A stretch of 25,498 nucleotides of DNA from assembly GCA_025349905.2 (NCBI GenBank), contig MU624759.1:1-25498 (forward strand), read 5' to 3'. This document shows positions 17,685 to 25,498 of this stretch, piece after piece. The DNA is from Blastocladiella britannica. Lineage: Eukaryota; Blastocladiomycota; Blastocladiomycetes; Blastocladiales; Blastocladiaceae. The notes under the pieces are model-generated. The model searched no databases. It had not been told where the DNA came from and was given only the letters and a program-made list of their open reading frames with translations. The position numbers and the translations under genes were made by a program. Every line of letters starts with the position of its first letter. The first letter of the stretch is position 1.

Positions 17685-19070
17685 TTACACGACGATCGAC
17701 TCGGCCCAGCGGCGCGCAGCCTCCCGAGCCTCCCCCGCCAACGGCTCGACTTCGGCTCCAGGACCCACCTGCAACGTGATCTTTTCTCCTCGCTTGTGCT
17801 GCAGGATCAGCTCGTACACGCGCGGCAAATGGACGGTGGGCACGCGCACCGTGAACGGGATGCGGGCGGAAGGGGACATGGCCCACCATCGGTCCGCGTC
17901 CACGGGGAAATCGCCGTCCACCGTCAGTGGTCCCGTCGGTGGGGTCAACCACTGGCCGGTAAACGTTGCCAGTGGGGTCTCGGTTCCGAACGGGCCAGTG
18001 GGGTCGTAAATGGGCACCGAGACGGCCAGTGGGAGGGACACGGACACGGGTAAAGGGTTGATCAGCGTGAGGTTGGCGCTGACCAGGAACGCCTTGGGCG
18101 GCTCGTCGTCATCGTCATCTTCACCTGGTGCTTGATCGCCGCCAGAAGAAAATAATACTGGCATGTGGGGAAGGAACCGGCGCAGGGTCGCGAAATTCAG
18201 GTCCGGGTCAAAGCGCAAGTCGGGCACGTCCACGTGGAAGTCGGTGCGGAATAGTGCGCCTATTTTCGTCTGCGGTAAGTTGGCTGTAGTACATACAAAA
18301 AGATGGACAACTGTACCAGCATCCACGTCAAAGCACACGCGCACTTGACGTGCAGCACCGAACCAGGACCACATGCTCACCCACGGGCTTCCCGTCGCAC
18401 ACACGGACAGCACCGGCGCGTCCTTGCCCAACCGGACCAGATCGCGCACAATGGGGGCCACCTGGTCGGCCAGCAGCACCGACTCGACATGGTGTAGGGT
18501 CATGGCAATCACCGGATCGTCGCTGCGAGTCCCAATCGTGGCAGAAGAGGCAATGGTGGGCGTGCATCCGTCCGTGGACATGGAGCCAACGGTAATCCAT
18601 TGCCCCTGAACCAGGGTCTCCAGCTGGTAGGTCGCGGGACCAACGTGAACGTGGTGCCCCGAAATCAAACGGGACACTGCGGGCCAGTGATCGCGAGCGG
18701 CGCCAGCCAGCTCAACTGAGACATTGCTGGCGGCAACGGGCGTGCTGAAGTCGTCGGACCATCCGACCACACGGGCGGAGCGAACCGTGGCCGAGTGCGG
18801 ACCATCGGGTGCAGTCTGGCACCAGGTGGAGATGCGCAGAGCGCCAAACACAACCAGGACCGTCGATCCGACCAGGGCGGTGGCCAGCAGAAGCATGGCG
18901 GCCAGTGGGTGGGCGGGAAGGCGGTGGAGCACCGAGAAGCGACCCGCTTTATTGTTGGGGACCAGTTCATGCTCCTCGCCACCTCCTCCTTCATCATCAT
19001 CAACAGGGCGAGGAGGAGGAGGCAGCAGTGGGGCCGATGACTGGTCGTCGTAATGGTCGTTATTGTTCAT
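17685..19070 (-). CDS. single-pass membrane protein, LEA-2-like, function unknown
   Basis: Model: complement(join(17685..18259, 18317..19070)), 442 residues. A cytosolic-looking acidic/Pro-rich N-terminus (SSAPLLPPPPRPVDDDEGGG) precedes one hydrophobic helix near residues 57-80 (LAAMLLLATALVGSTVLVVF). The rest is a beta-rich region with Asn-X-Ser/Thr sites (NVSV, NLTL), which suggests a type II protein with a lumenal or outer domain. NLTLINPLPVSVSLPLAVSV and the later repeats of 'I-P-F-T-V' type resemble LEA-2/DUF3712-like vacuolar or membrane proteins of fungi, an assignment made by general build only. The 57-nt intron (GTACAG...AATAG) is in frame and stop-free but uses un-exonic codons; unspliced the protein is 19 residues longer. 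The ATG at 19070 is preferred to an upstream non-AUG extension because VPS28 starts at 19137 on the other strand. Confidence 0.75.
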   Translation of the reverse strand: MNNNDHYDDQSSAPLLPPPPRPVDDDEGGGGEEHELVPNNKAGRFSVLHRLPAHPLAAMLLLATALVGSTVLVVFGALRISTWCQTAPDGPHSATVRSARVVGWSDDFSTPVAASNVSVELAGAARDHWPAVSRLISGHHVHVGPATYQLETLVQGQWITVGSMSTDGCTPTIASSATIGTRSDDPVIAMTLHHVESVLLADQVAPIVRDLVRLGKDAPVLSVCATGSPWVSMWSWFGAARQVRVCFDVDAGTVVHLFVCTTANLPQTKIGALFRTDFHVDVPDLRFDPDLNFATLRRFLPHMPVLFSSGGDQAPGEDDDDDEPPKAFLVSANLTLINPLPVSVSLPLAVSVPIYDPTGPFGTETPLATFTGQWLTPPTGPLTVDGDFPVDADRWWAMSPSARIPFTVRVPTVHLPRVYELILQHKRGEKITLQVGPGAEVEPLAGEAREAARRWAESIVV

Positions 19071-19136
19071 TTTTGCTTTTTTTGTTTTTGTTTTTAGGTT
19101 TTTTGTCATGAAAGAGGAAAAAAATAAAGAAAAAAA
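19071..19136. promoter_or_regulatory. 66-bp divergent promoter between the LEA-2-like gene and VPS28
   Basis: A T-rich/A-rich stretch (runs of TTTTTG then AAAGA) with only 66 bp between two opposing ATG codons. Likely a shared bidirectional promoter with very short leaders on both sides. Confidence 0.55.
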
Positions 19137-19873
19137 ATGTCCTCGGCGCAACCAGCCGGACCCATTCGCCTGTGGAACACCAGTGCCGACCGCGAGCGCA
19201 TCGAGAACCTGGCCGACCTGTACGCGATCCTGGTCACGGCCGAGCGGCTGGAGAAGCAGTACATTCGCGACAACATCCCACCCGCCGAGTACACGCCCGC
19301 GTGCTCCAAGCTAATCACGCAGTTTCGCACTGCCCTGAGCGTGGTGCACGACCAGATCTCGTCGGTGGACCAGTTTATGCGCGATTACAATGTACCTTAA
19401 ATAGCTTGGTCCATTGGATTGGAGAACCCATTCATATGTAATATGTATAGCTGAGCTGCCCCTTGGCCGTCAACCGGCTGGTCAAGATTGGTGTGCCCGC
19501 CACCGTCGAGCACGCGTCGGCCGATGCTCCACCGGACCGGTCGGCCACCGCCAAGCACGTGGCAGAGACGGTGCAGCATTTCATTACCCTCATGGACGCG
19601 GTCAAGCTCGGAATGGTGGCGGTGGACCAGCTGCACCCGATGCTGTCGGACTTGTTGGCGGCCATGAACAAGGTTGGGATGGCCGTTTCCAGTAGTAATA
19701 GTGGCGATGAAGAGCAAGGCCAAGGCCAGGGTCAAGGGCGGGCCAAGATCCGCGAGTGGCTGATTGCCCTCAACCAGATGAAGGCCAGCGACGAGCTGAG
19801 CGAGGACCAGGCCCGGCAGTTGCACTTTGACCTCGAGTCGGCCCACGCCGAGTTTTACCGGGGATTGCAGTAA
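19137..19873 (+). CDS. VPS28: VPS28, ESCRT-I subunit
   Basis: Model: join(19137..19391, 19451..19873), 225 residues, the normal VPS28 size. It is an ESCRT-I core subunit that sorts ubiquitinated cargo into multivesicular endosomes. The N-terminal core shows ADLYAILVTAERLEKQYIRD, then EYTPACSKLITQF and ISSVDQFMRDYN, all typical. After the 59-nt intron (GTACCT...TATAG) LSCPLAVNRL continues the conserved hinge. The C-terminal four-helix domain, which binds ESCRT-II/Vps36, ends with the conserved MKASDELSEDQARQLHFDLE and SAHAEFYRGLQ. A short Gly/Gln-rich loop (GQGQGQG) is unusual but small. The stop codon is 16 bp from that of the next gene on the opposite strand. Confidence 0.96.
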
Positions 19874-19889
19874 ATTCATTTATTAAAAG

Positions 19890-20153
19890 TTACGATGGCG
19901 GTGCCTTGCCGAGAGATTCACGACGGTGATGAAGGCTTCCTCCTCCTCCGGCCACGAGAGGCTCCGGTGGGGTCAGCAACGGAGGCGAGATGGGGTGGCC
20001 GAGGGCGTCGTAGGCGGGTGTGATCTCGACAGCGGGCTTACCGGGGCAGCGTCGGAACAGGCGTACAAAGGGCACGCAGACCACCTCGTCGGCGCGCAGG
20101 TCGCACCGGTACTGGATGATTTCGGCGAGGGGGCAGTCTTTTTCCTTGTCCAT
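19890..20153 (-). CDS. SOM1: Som1-like twin-CX9C mitochondrial protein
   Basis: An uninterrupted 87-residue frame. The first 45 residues hold two exact C-X9-C pairs (Cys7/Cys17 and Cys26/Cys36), the pattern of Mia40-imported intermembrane-space proteins. The block CPLAEIIQYRC...VVCVPFVRLFRRC followed by PAVEIT fits the fungal Som1 pattern (Cys-rich, 'QY-C', 'CxPxxRLFRxC', 'xxVExT'). Som1 is a partner of the inner membrane peptidase complex that trims sorting signals. The tail (residues 50-87) is Pro/Gly/Leu-rich and probably disordered. It has no classical presequence, as expected for the class. The family call is from memory of the motif and needs a profile search. It shares a 157-bp divergent region with CNOT9. 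Confidence 0.7.
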   Translation of the reverse strand: MDKEKDCPLAEIIQYRCDLRADEVVCVPFVRLFRRCPGKPAVEITPAYDALGHPISPPLLTPPEPLVAGGGGSLHHRRESLGKAPPS

Positions 20154-20310
20154 TTCTTACGCTCGCTTATGGAGAGGGTACTTGGTGCGTGAGTGAGGTA
20201 CTTAAGTACTTGGGGGGGGGCACGTCGTCGTCGTCGTACTTGGCAGTGTGTATCGCAAGTTCTCTCTCCACTGCGAGCAAACGGATCATAAAGTAAAACG
20301 CACACTGGAA
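20154..20310. promoter_or_regulatory. divergent promoter of SOM1-like gene and CNOT9, with a GTACTT palindrome
   Basis: The stretch holds three copies of GGTACTT/AAGTACTT in about 40 bp, including a perfect 12-bp palindrome GTACTTAAGTAC at 20198-20209, followed by nine G (20212-20220) and a GTC-repeat. Palindrome plus G-run could be a factor site. The role is inferred from position only. Confidence 0.4.
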
Positions 20311-21948
20311 ATGTACCCGAACCAGTCGTACGCCGCTCACCTGGCCGCCGCGGCCGCTGCGGGCATGCACGCCGGCCCACTGCCATCAGGACCACCTCCT
20401 CCACACCCGGGCATGCCTGGGAGTCAGCTCTCTCACCACCACCCACACTCCCAGCAACAGCAACAGCAGCAACAACAACAGCATCAGCTCCAGCAGCAGC
20501 TTCAGCAGCAACACCAGATGCAGCACCCACACCAGCACCAGCAACAGCAGCATCTGCCGTACTCGGCCCAGCCCCCACCCCCGCACCCGGCCTATGCCGC
20601 CGCCGCGGCCGCTGCTGCCGCTGCTGCTGCTGCCGCTGCTCACCAGCAACCAATGCAGCCACCACACCCGTACGCGGGGCTTCTGGCAGAGTTCACGGCC
20701 GGTGGAGGCCTGCCCGGGTACCCTTCGACGACGTCGTCGACTTTATCATCGTCGACAATTGGTGCCAAGGGCGGACCACAACAGCACTCGGCCCAGGCCG
20801 CTCACTTGGCCGCCATTAACGGATCGCTTGGTGGAGGCGCGTTTGGCGGCGGTGGTGGTTCGGGTGGTCTTCCGTCGGGACTGCCGCCAGGGCACCATCT
20901 CCACCAGCTGCAGCAGCAACAACAGCAACAACTTCAACAGCAGCAACAACAGATGTTGGCGGACGAAGGGCTGGATGAAGTCAAGATGCACGATCTGGTG
21001 GCTGATCTGCTCGATCCGACCAAGCGCGAGCAGACGCTTCTAGGTATGCTTTATTTTGACCATATCCTCTTCCATACACTAAATATAATATAATCATAGA
21101 TCTGAGCAAACGGCGCGAGCAGTACGGCGACCTGGCCCTGATCCTTTGGCACTCGTTTGGGGTCATGTCGGTCCTGATCCTGGAAATCATCTCTGTGTAC
21201 CCGCTGCTGTCGCCACCGTCGCTGAGCTCCAACGCCTCCAACCGCGTGTGCAACGCGCTGGCGCTCTTGCAGTGCGTGGCATCGCACCCAGAGACCCGGC
21301 TGTCGTTCCTCAAGGCCCATCTGCCGCTCTTTCTGTACCCGTTCCTCAACACCACCTCCAAGCCGCGCCCGTTCGAATATCTGCGACTCACCAGTCTGGG
21401 GGTCATTGGCGCGCTTGTCAAGGTACCTTTTCCTTTTTTATATTTATTTTTTGAAAGCATTCTTACTGGAAAAAAAAAAATGTAACATAGAATGACTCGT
21501 CCGAAGTCATTGCGTTCCTGCTTTCCACCGAAATCATCCCGCTGTGCCTGCGCATCATGGAAACGGGCTCCGAGCTGTCCAAAATCGTGGCCATCTTCAT
21601 TGTGCAAAAGATCCTGTTTGACGACGTGGGCCTGAGCTACATTTGCCAGACATACGAGCGGTTCTACGCGGTGGGCACCGTCCTGGGCAACATGGTCTCG
21701 CAGCTGGTCGAGTCGCAGTCGCTGCGGCAGCTCAAGCACGTGGTGCGGTGCTACCTGCGGCTGTCGGACAACCCGCGCGCGCGCGAGGCGCTGCGCCAGT
21801 GCTTGCCTGATCCGTTGCGCGACACTACTTTTGCGGCAGTGCTCAAGGATGACGTGACCACCAAGCGGTGCTTGACGCAGCTGCTGACCAACTTGTCCGA
21901 GGGCGGTGGCGGTGGTGGTCCGATGCATTCGTCGCTGCCGTCGTTGTC

Positions 21949-21985
<37 letters not shown>

Positions 21986-22039
21986 TTGCACGGGCCCATG
22001 GGCAACGGCATGGATCGGTCGTCCTCGGGCCGGATGTGA
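20311..22039 (+). CDS. CNOT9: CNOT9 / CAF40 / RCD1, CCR4-NOT complex subunit
   Basis: Model: join(20311..21043, 21100..21422, 21491..22039), 534 residues, far longer than human CNOT9 (about 300) or yeast Caf40 (about 370). The armadillo-like RCD1 core starts near residue 220 and is highly conserved in appearance: [80 protein letters not shown], and later [20 protein letters not shown]. This subunit binds peptide motifs of mRNA repressors and joins the deadenylase module. The first ~220 residues are Gln/His/Ala/Pro/Gly low-complexity, and the C-terminus has a Q12 run, so the protein could be condensate-prone. An upstream in-frame GTG at 20248 was not used; the ATG at 20311 has a good A at -3. 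Confidence 0.95.
20451..20643 (+). repeat. Gln-, His- and Ala-coding low-complexity tracts in CNOT9
   Basis: CAG/CAA triplets code Q-rich blocks from about 20454 to 20550 with interspersed His and Met, followed by a run of about 15 Ala codons (GCC/GCT) near 20596-20640. Mixed synonymous codons suggest the tracts are older than the pure CAG run at the 3' end. Confidence 0.85.
21950..21982 (+). repeat. (CAG)11 microsatellite in CNOT9
   Basis: Eleven perfect CAG units followed by CAA, coding a Q12 run just before the C-terminus. A pure repeat of this length is prone to slippage. Confidence 0.95.
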
Positions 22040-22259
22040 TCCACTTTTTTTCTCTTCCATTTCGGGGACGTGTCTCCCTCCTTCCTCCTCTCCCTACTAT
22101 CTCCTCGTATGCCTTGTCCGCAGAGTGTGCGCGTGTGTACCGATTTGATCCTTGACTTGCCATTTCTCCCGTCTCTTCCCCACCAATCCCCAACGATTTT
22201 TCAGTTCCTCTCTTCGTATTCGTTAAATTATATATAAAGCACTTTTTATATCGTATACA
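22040..22259 (+). promoter_or_regulatory. CNOT9 3' region and ureohydrolase promoter
   Basis: 220 bp without a gene. It is pyrimidine-rich from 22044 to 22205 (many TCTCC and TTCC runs), then AT-rich with TATATAAA at 22231-22238, about 22 bp before the next ATG. If that is a TATA box the leader is very short. Confidence 0.45.
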
Positions 22260-23481
22260 ATGAGCGCTACCCCGGACTTTACTGGCTTCCCGACCGACGA
22301 TCCGCGCATGGGCCATGTTCTGTACACTGGCCCGCTGTCCTCGGCCCCCGAGCGCCCGGACGTGCCCGCGCACCGGCGCGTGTGTCTGTTGGGTTTTCCC
22401 GAGGACCGTGGTGTAGCACGCAACGGCGGGCGCGTGGGTGCGGCCCGTGGACCCGCCGCGGCGATGGCGCTGGTGCGTAAAGTCGGCACCGTGGTCAATG
22501 CCGAGTACGACGGCGTGGACTTGGTCAAAGGTGTGGTGATCGCTGCCTCTGGGCCTGGGGTTGATCCGACTGTTAAAGTGGAGGAACCGACGCTGGAAGT
22601 CGCGCACGCGTCGCTGCAGACACGCGTCGCCGGCACGTTGCAGCGTGGTTACGTTCCGTTTGTGATTGGCGGCGGGAACGACCAGAGTTACCCGAACGTG
22701 CGCGCGCTCATGGACGTGGTAACCGGGCCGTCGGTGGCGGTGATCAACATTGACGCGCACCTGGACGTGCGGCCCATGTTGCCGCCGTCCGCGACTGACG
22801 GCGTTAAAGACAAGCCGCGCGCGCATTCCGGATCGCCGTTCCGCCAGATGCTTGAGGACCCGGATTTCGCGGCACTTCGGGGCAAGTTTGTCGAGTTTGC
22901 GGCACAAGGGTCGCAGTGCTCGGCCGCTCATGTCGCGTACCTCAAGTCCAAGAACACCTCGGATGTTCCCGATACCACTGAGATCGTGTGGCTGCGCGAC
23001 GTGGAGGCAAAGTATGGCATGGCTCCACCGGGCCGCACCGTCGGTACGTCACCGTTTGCGATCGCGTTCCGGGCCAAGATCGACCAGATGTCTCGCGGCG
23101 GCAGTGGCGCGGTGTTTGTGTCGTTTGATCTGGATTCGGTGTGCAGTGCGGACGCGCCGGTACCCTCATCGTTTTTTTCGTTGTTGTTGTCGTGTACTCA
23201 TCCATATGAATCTATCACAGGGCGTGTCGTGCGCGTCGCCGCTCGGACTGTCGGCTCAGCAGGCGCTCGACATTTGCTACGTTGCTGGCAATCACCCTGC
23301 GGTACGTGTTTTTTTTCCTATTGATCCCTGTAACTTTGGTTCACACCCGAATCAATGACAGGTCCGACTGTTTGATCTGAGCGAGTACAATCCCGAGATC
23401 GAAGAGTACCGCACAGGCCGCCTGGTCGCATTCATGTTTTACCACTTTTGCCTGGGCCTGGCCACTCGCCCCGCTCAGTAA
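22260..23481 (+). CDS. formimidoylglutamase-like ureohydrolase (arginase superfamily)
   Basis: Model: join(22260..23159, 23221..23301, 23362..23481), 366 residues. The arginase fold is evident from GFPEDRGVARNGGRVGAARG (typical of formimidoylglutamases), NIDAHLDVRP with metal ligands Asp165, His167 and Asp169, and SFDLDSV with Asp290 and Asp292. After intron 1 comes APGVSCASPLGLSAQQALDI and after intron 2 VRLFDLSEYNPEIEEYRTGR. The first metal-binding His of the superfamily (GGDHS or GGGH) is replaced: GGGNDQSY has Asn140. A comparable Asn is known in the Trypanosoma cruzi formiminoglutamase. The likely reaction is hydrolysis of N-formimino-glutamate to glutamate and formamide in histidine breakdown, Mn-dependent; guanidino substrates cannot be excluded. 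No other histidine-pathway gene is nearby. Introns of 61 and 60 nt start GTACCC and GTACGT. Confidence 0.85.
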
Positions 23482-23524
23482 TAATGGTTGACGCAGTCAA
23501 GACAGATTCTTTTCTTTTGGAATT

Positions 23525-25498
23525 CTACAGATTCCACTCGGTCCACACCATCAGCACCTGTTGTTTTATAGTTTGAATGGAGTTAGGGATGCATGCTCCA
23601 TTTTGTTGAGAAAAATAAACGAACGTACGAAAAAGCTGTCGTCCTCGATCGTGGATCCGACATCGGCGTAAAACTCTTGGAACTCGTCGCGCGAGACTTC
23701 GTCGCTGTGGTGGAGGCGGCATGAATAACCATAAATCCAAATGGCGGAATATAAAAGCATGTACCCAAAGCAGCCCCACATGTCGTCCGCAAGTGCAGAC
23801 CTCGACTTGCTCGAAGTTCCCGCGCTGTGTATGATACGATGAGCATCTCCTCCCAAATAAAAAACTTCAAGATAAACGTACTGCTTGTCGTAAACGCGCT
23901 TCAGCACGTTGGTCTGCACGAGCCCCTGATCCAAAACATCCAGCCTGGTAAACGCCTGGTCCACGATCTGGACGCGCCGCGGCGTCGGGTCACGCACGCG
24001 CAAAGCCCGGCAAATCGCATTGACCGAAATCTCCGCCGCCGGTTCCGGGTGCTCGTGGTCGGCGGCATGCACGGGCGCGCCGTGATGCGCCAAGTCGCGC
24101 CACAGCGCCTCGGCCGCGATTTCAGTCCCAACCCCACCGGCGTTGATCCATGCCCGTAAGAACGCGGCCCGGTCTACCAGCAGCGTGCCGCCGCTGCCAG
24201 GCCGCAGATCACGAGTGGCTTCGGCGCGCAAGCACCGACGCAGACGCACCAGAGGGCGTGCGGGCGTCGCAAACAGCGACCGCGCGGTGTGCATGGAGTC
24301 CATTTGCCGCATGGTGGTGGTCGGGATCGACGTCTGGCCATCGTGCACGCCAATGGCCACGGGAGACGCAAACGAGAACGTCGTTGAAGGACGGTATTGG
24401 TCGGACCCGTTAGTGGCGGCGGCGGCAACCATCCGGCGATGCGACGACGATCCTGCCTCGGCCGGCAATGCGGCGGTGTTTGCGGAGGATCCGGGAAGTC
24501 CGTAGGCCGTAGACGCCGGTGGGCCCCCGCGGGTCCCGCGTCGCCCACCTCCACCGCTACCCGTCATGCTGCCGGCACCACTGGCCGGCCGCTCATCGCG
24601 GTCCCATGGGGACTGCACGTACGACTTAGGCGGCGGTAGCGATGATGCAAGTGCGGCCGAGTCGGCGTACCCGAGTCCACCTCCACCTGAAAATTGTGTC
24701 GAGTAACCTGATCGCTCATCTACGGCCAGCCGCTCGAGCCGCGCCGCTTCGGCGTCAATCTCGGCATCGGTAAAAGTGGTGGCGCGCATGGTGCGGTACG
24801 ATGGGCGGCCGGGACCAGTCGCGGTGGTGGAGGTGCCGGCATTTCGCTCGTACCGACCCAAAGCATAGGAGTCCAGGTCGTCGTCCGCTTCCTCGGCGAC
24901 TGCAGACATTTCTTTCCGCACCGACGTACTACTACCGTACGTGCCGCCGGTCGGCCGCGACGACTCGAATGCATCGCGAACACGCACGTACGGCTCCAGC
25001 GGCGTCTGCACTGCGTCCTCGCGCATCATGCGCGTATGAAGATGCTGCGATGAGGTCCCCGTGGCCGACCCGACGGGCTTGAGTGCGTCGGGCACATAAT
25101 CGATCCACACGCCGCACACAATGTCGAACAAGTGGGTGTCGTCGTCGGCCGCCAGTCGCGCCAGCTCATAGTACCGCACCAGATCGTACCGCGTCACTTC
25201 CAGGTCGTACGTGAACGTGTCGAGAAACTCGACCAGGACCGTGGATTCGCGGCGAGTCCGCGCAATCACGTCGGGGTGCGTGGATGGCGAGAACCTTTTG
25301 CGCACCTCGTCAGCTTGCACGCGCGAGTGCGTTGATTTGAATGCATCGAATATGCGGTCCAGGAGCTCGAGGGTCCGGGGCTCGAGGCGCATCTGTTTTT
25401 TTTTTTTATCGTTTGCTGCAATGCCCCTCGCAGTCCCCGCCCAAATAATGCAACCAAAGCACGGCGATTTAAGTACCCTTAGCCCGTCCACAATCTTA
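23525..25498 (-). CDS. calcyphosin-2-like EF-hand protein, 5' end outside the window
   Basis: Model: complement(join(23525..23557, 23629..23704, 23765..23824, 23882..25392, 25477..>25498)), at least 566 residues. Two calcyphosin-type lobes flank a linker. Lobe one: LRMRLEPRTLELLDRIFDAF, then FSPSTHPDVIARTRRESTVL and VEFLDTFTYDLEVTRYDLVR. Lobe two: a region near LRRCLRAEATRDLRPGSGGT, then VQIVDQAFTRLDVLDQGLVQ, the spliced GDEVSRDEFQEFYADVGSTI, and the ending VLMVWTEWNL. The three 3' introns (71, 60 and 57 nt) all start GTAC, and removing them restores the family ending. The 84-nt intron at 25393-25476 (GTACTT...ACAG) joins KIVDGLR to MRLEPR, so the ATG at 25392 is probably not the start. The ~270-residue linker is Ser/Gly/Thr/Arg-rich. 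Loop residues for calcium are mostly lost. Related proteins are linked to cilia and flagella. Confidence 0.82.

Noticed and set aside
22040..22205. Pyrimidine-rich stretch considered as a non-coding RNA or retroelement trace
   Set aside because: No stem-loop, Pol III box pair, terminal repeat or protein similarity could be seen.
1..25498. Search for CRISPR arrays, tRNA genes, inverted terminal repeats and telomere repeats
   Set aside because: None was seen; all repeats found are short microsatellites or the two small tandem duplications.

Overview
The window looks like nuclear DNA from a GC-rich, intron-containing, gene-dense eukaryote, most likely a fungus. Coding exons have strongly G/C-ending codons. 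They are cut by short AT-rich introns (44-88 nt) with GT..AG ends, T-tracts and, in places, a perfect TACTAAC branch site. A Som1-like protein (a fungal inner-membrane-peptidase partner) together with a calcyphosin-type EF-hand protein (mostly found in lineages with motile cilia) suggests a zoosporic fungus such as Blastocladiomycota or a chytrid. That placement is inference. I saw no rRNA, tRNA, CRISPR array or intact transposon.

Layout, left to right. 1-311: edge fragment and leader. 312-3867 (+): RNA polymerase III second-largest subunit (RPC2). 3900-5010 (-): coatomer epsilon (COPE). 5062-5335 (+): MOZART1 (MZT1), divergent from COPE over 51 bp. 5413-6627 (+): mitochondrial carrier. 6695-9010 (-): RhoGAP protein with a Gln/Pro-rich N-terminus. 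9258-10085 (+): profilin with a large internal insertion, divergent from the RhoGAP gene. 10086-11379: a disordered stretch holding remnants of at least three genes. 11380-15162 (+): CLASP/Stu1 microtubule protein. 15221-17538 (-): VPS33. 17685-19070 (-): single-pass membrane protein of LEA-2-like build. 19137-19873 (+): VPS28 (ESCRT-I). 19890-20153 (-): Som1-like twin-CX9C protein. 20311-22039 (+): CNOT9/CAF40/RCD1 with long Gln/Ala/His tracts. 22260-23481 (+): formimidoylglutamase-like ureohydrolase. 23525-25498 (-): calcyphosin-2-like EF-hand protein, cut by the window's right edge.

Neighbouring genes are mostly unrelated housekeeping functions packed head-to-head or tail-to-tail with 16-250 bp between them. 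Some neighbours share a theme: the divergent RhoGAP/profilin pair (Rho signalling and actin), MZT1 and CLASP (microtubules), and COPE, VPS33, VPS28 and the membrane protein (endomembranes). I found no self-contained novel system such as a defence island or biosynthetic cluster. The most unusual items are the profilin insertion, the pair of frameshifting but mutually compensating tandem duplications in the orphan reading frame near 11.05 kb, the dominance of GTAC 5' splice sites, and the many introns whose length is a multiple of three and which lack a stop.

Exon boundaries were worked out by hand from reading-frame continuity, splice signals and family conservation. Each multi-exon model should be read as a prediction.
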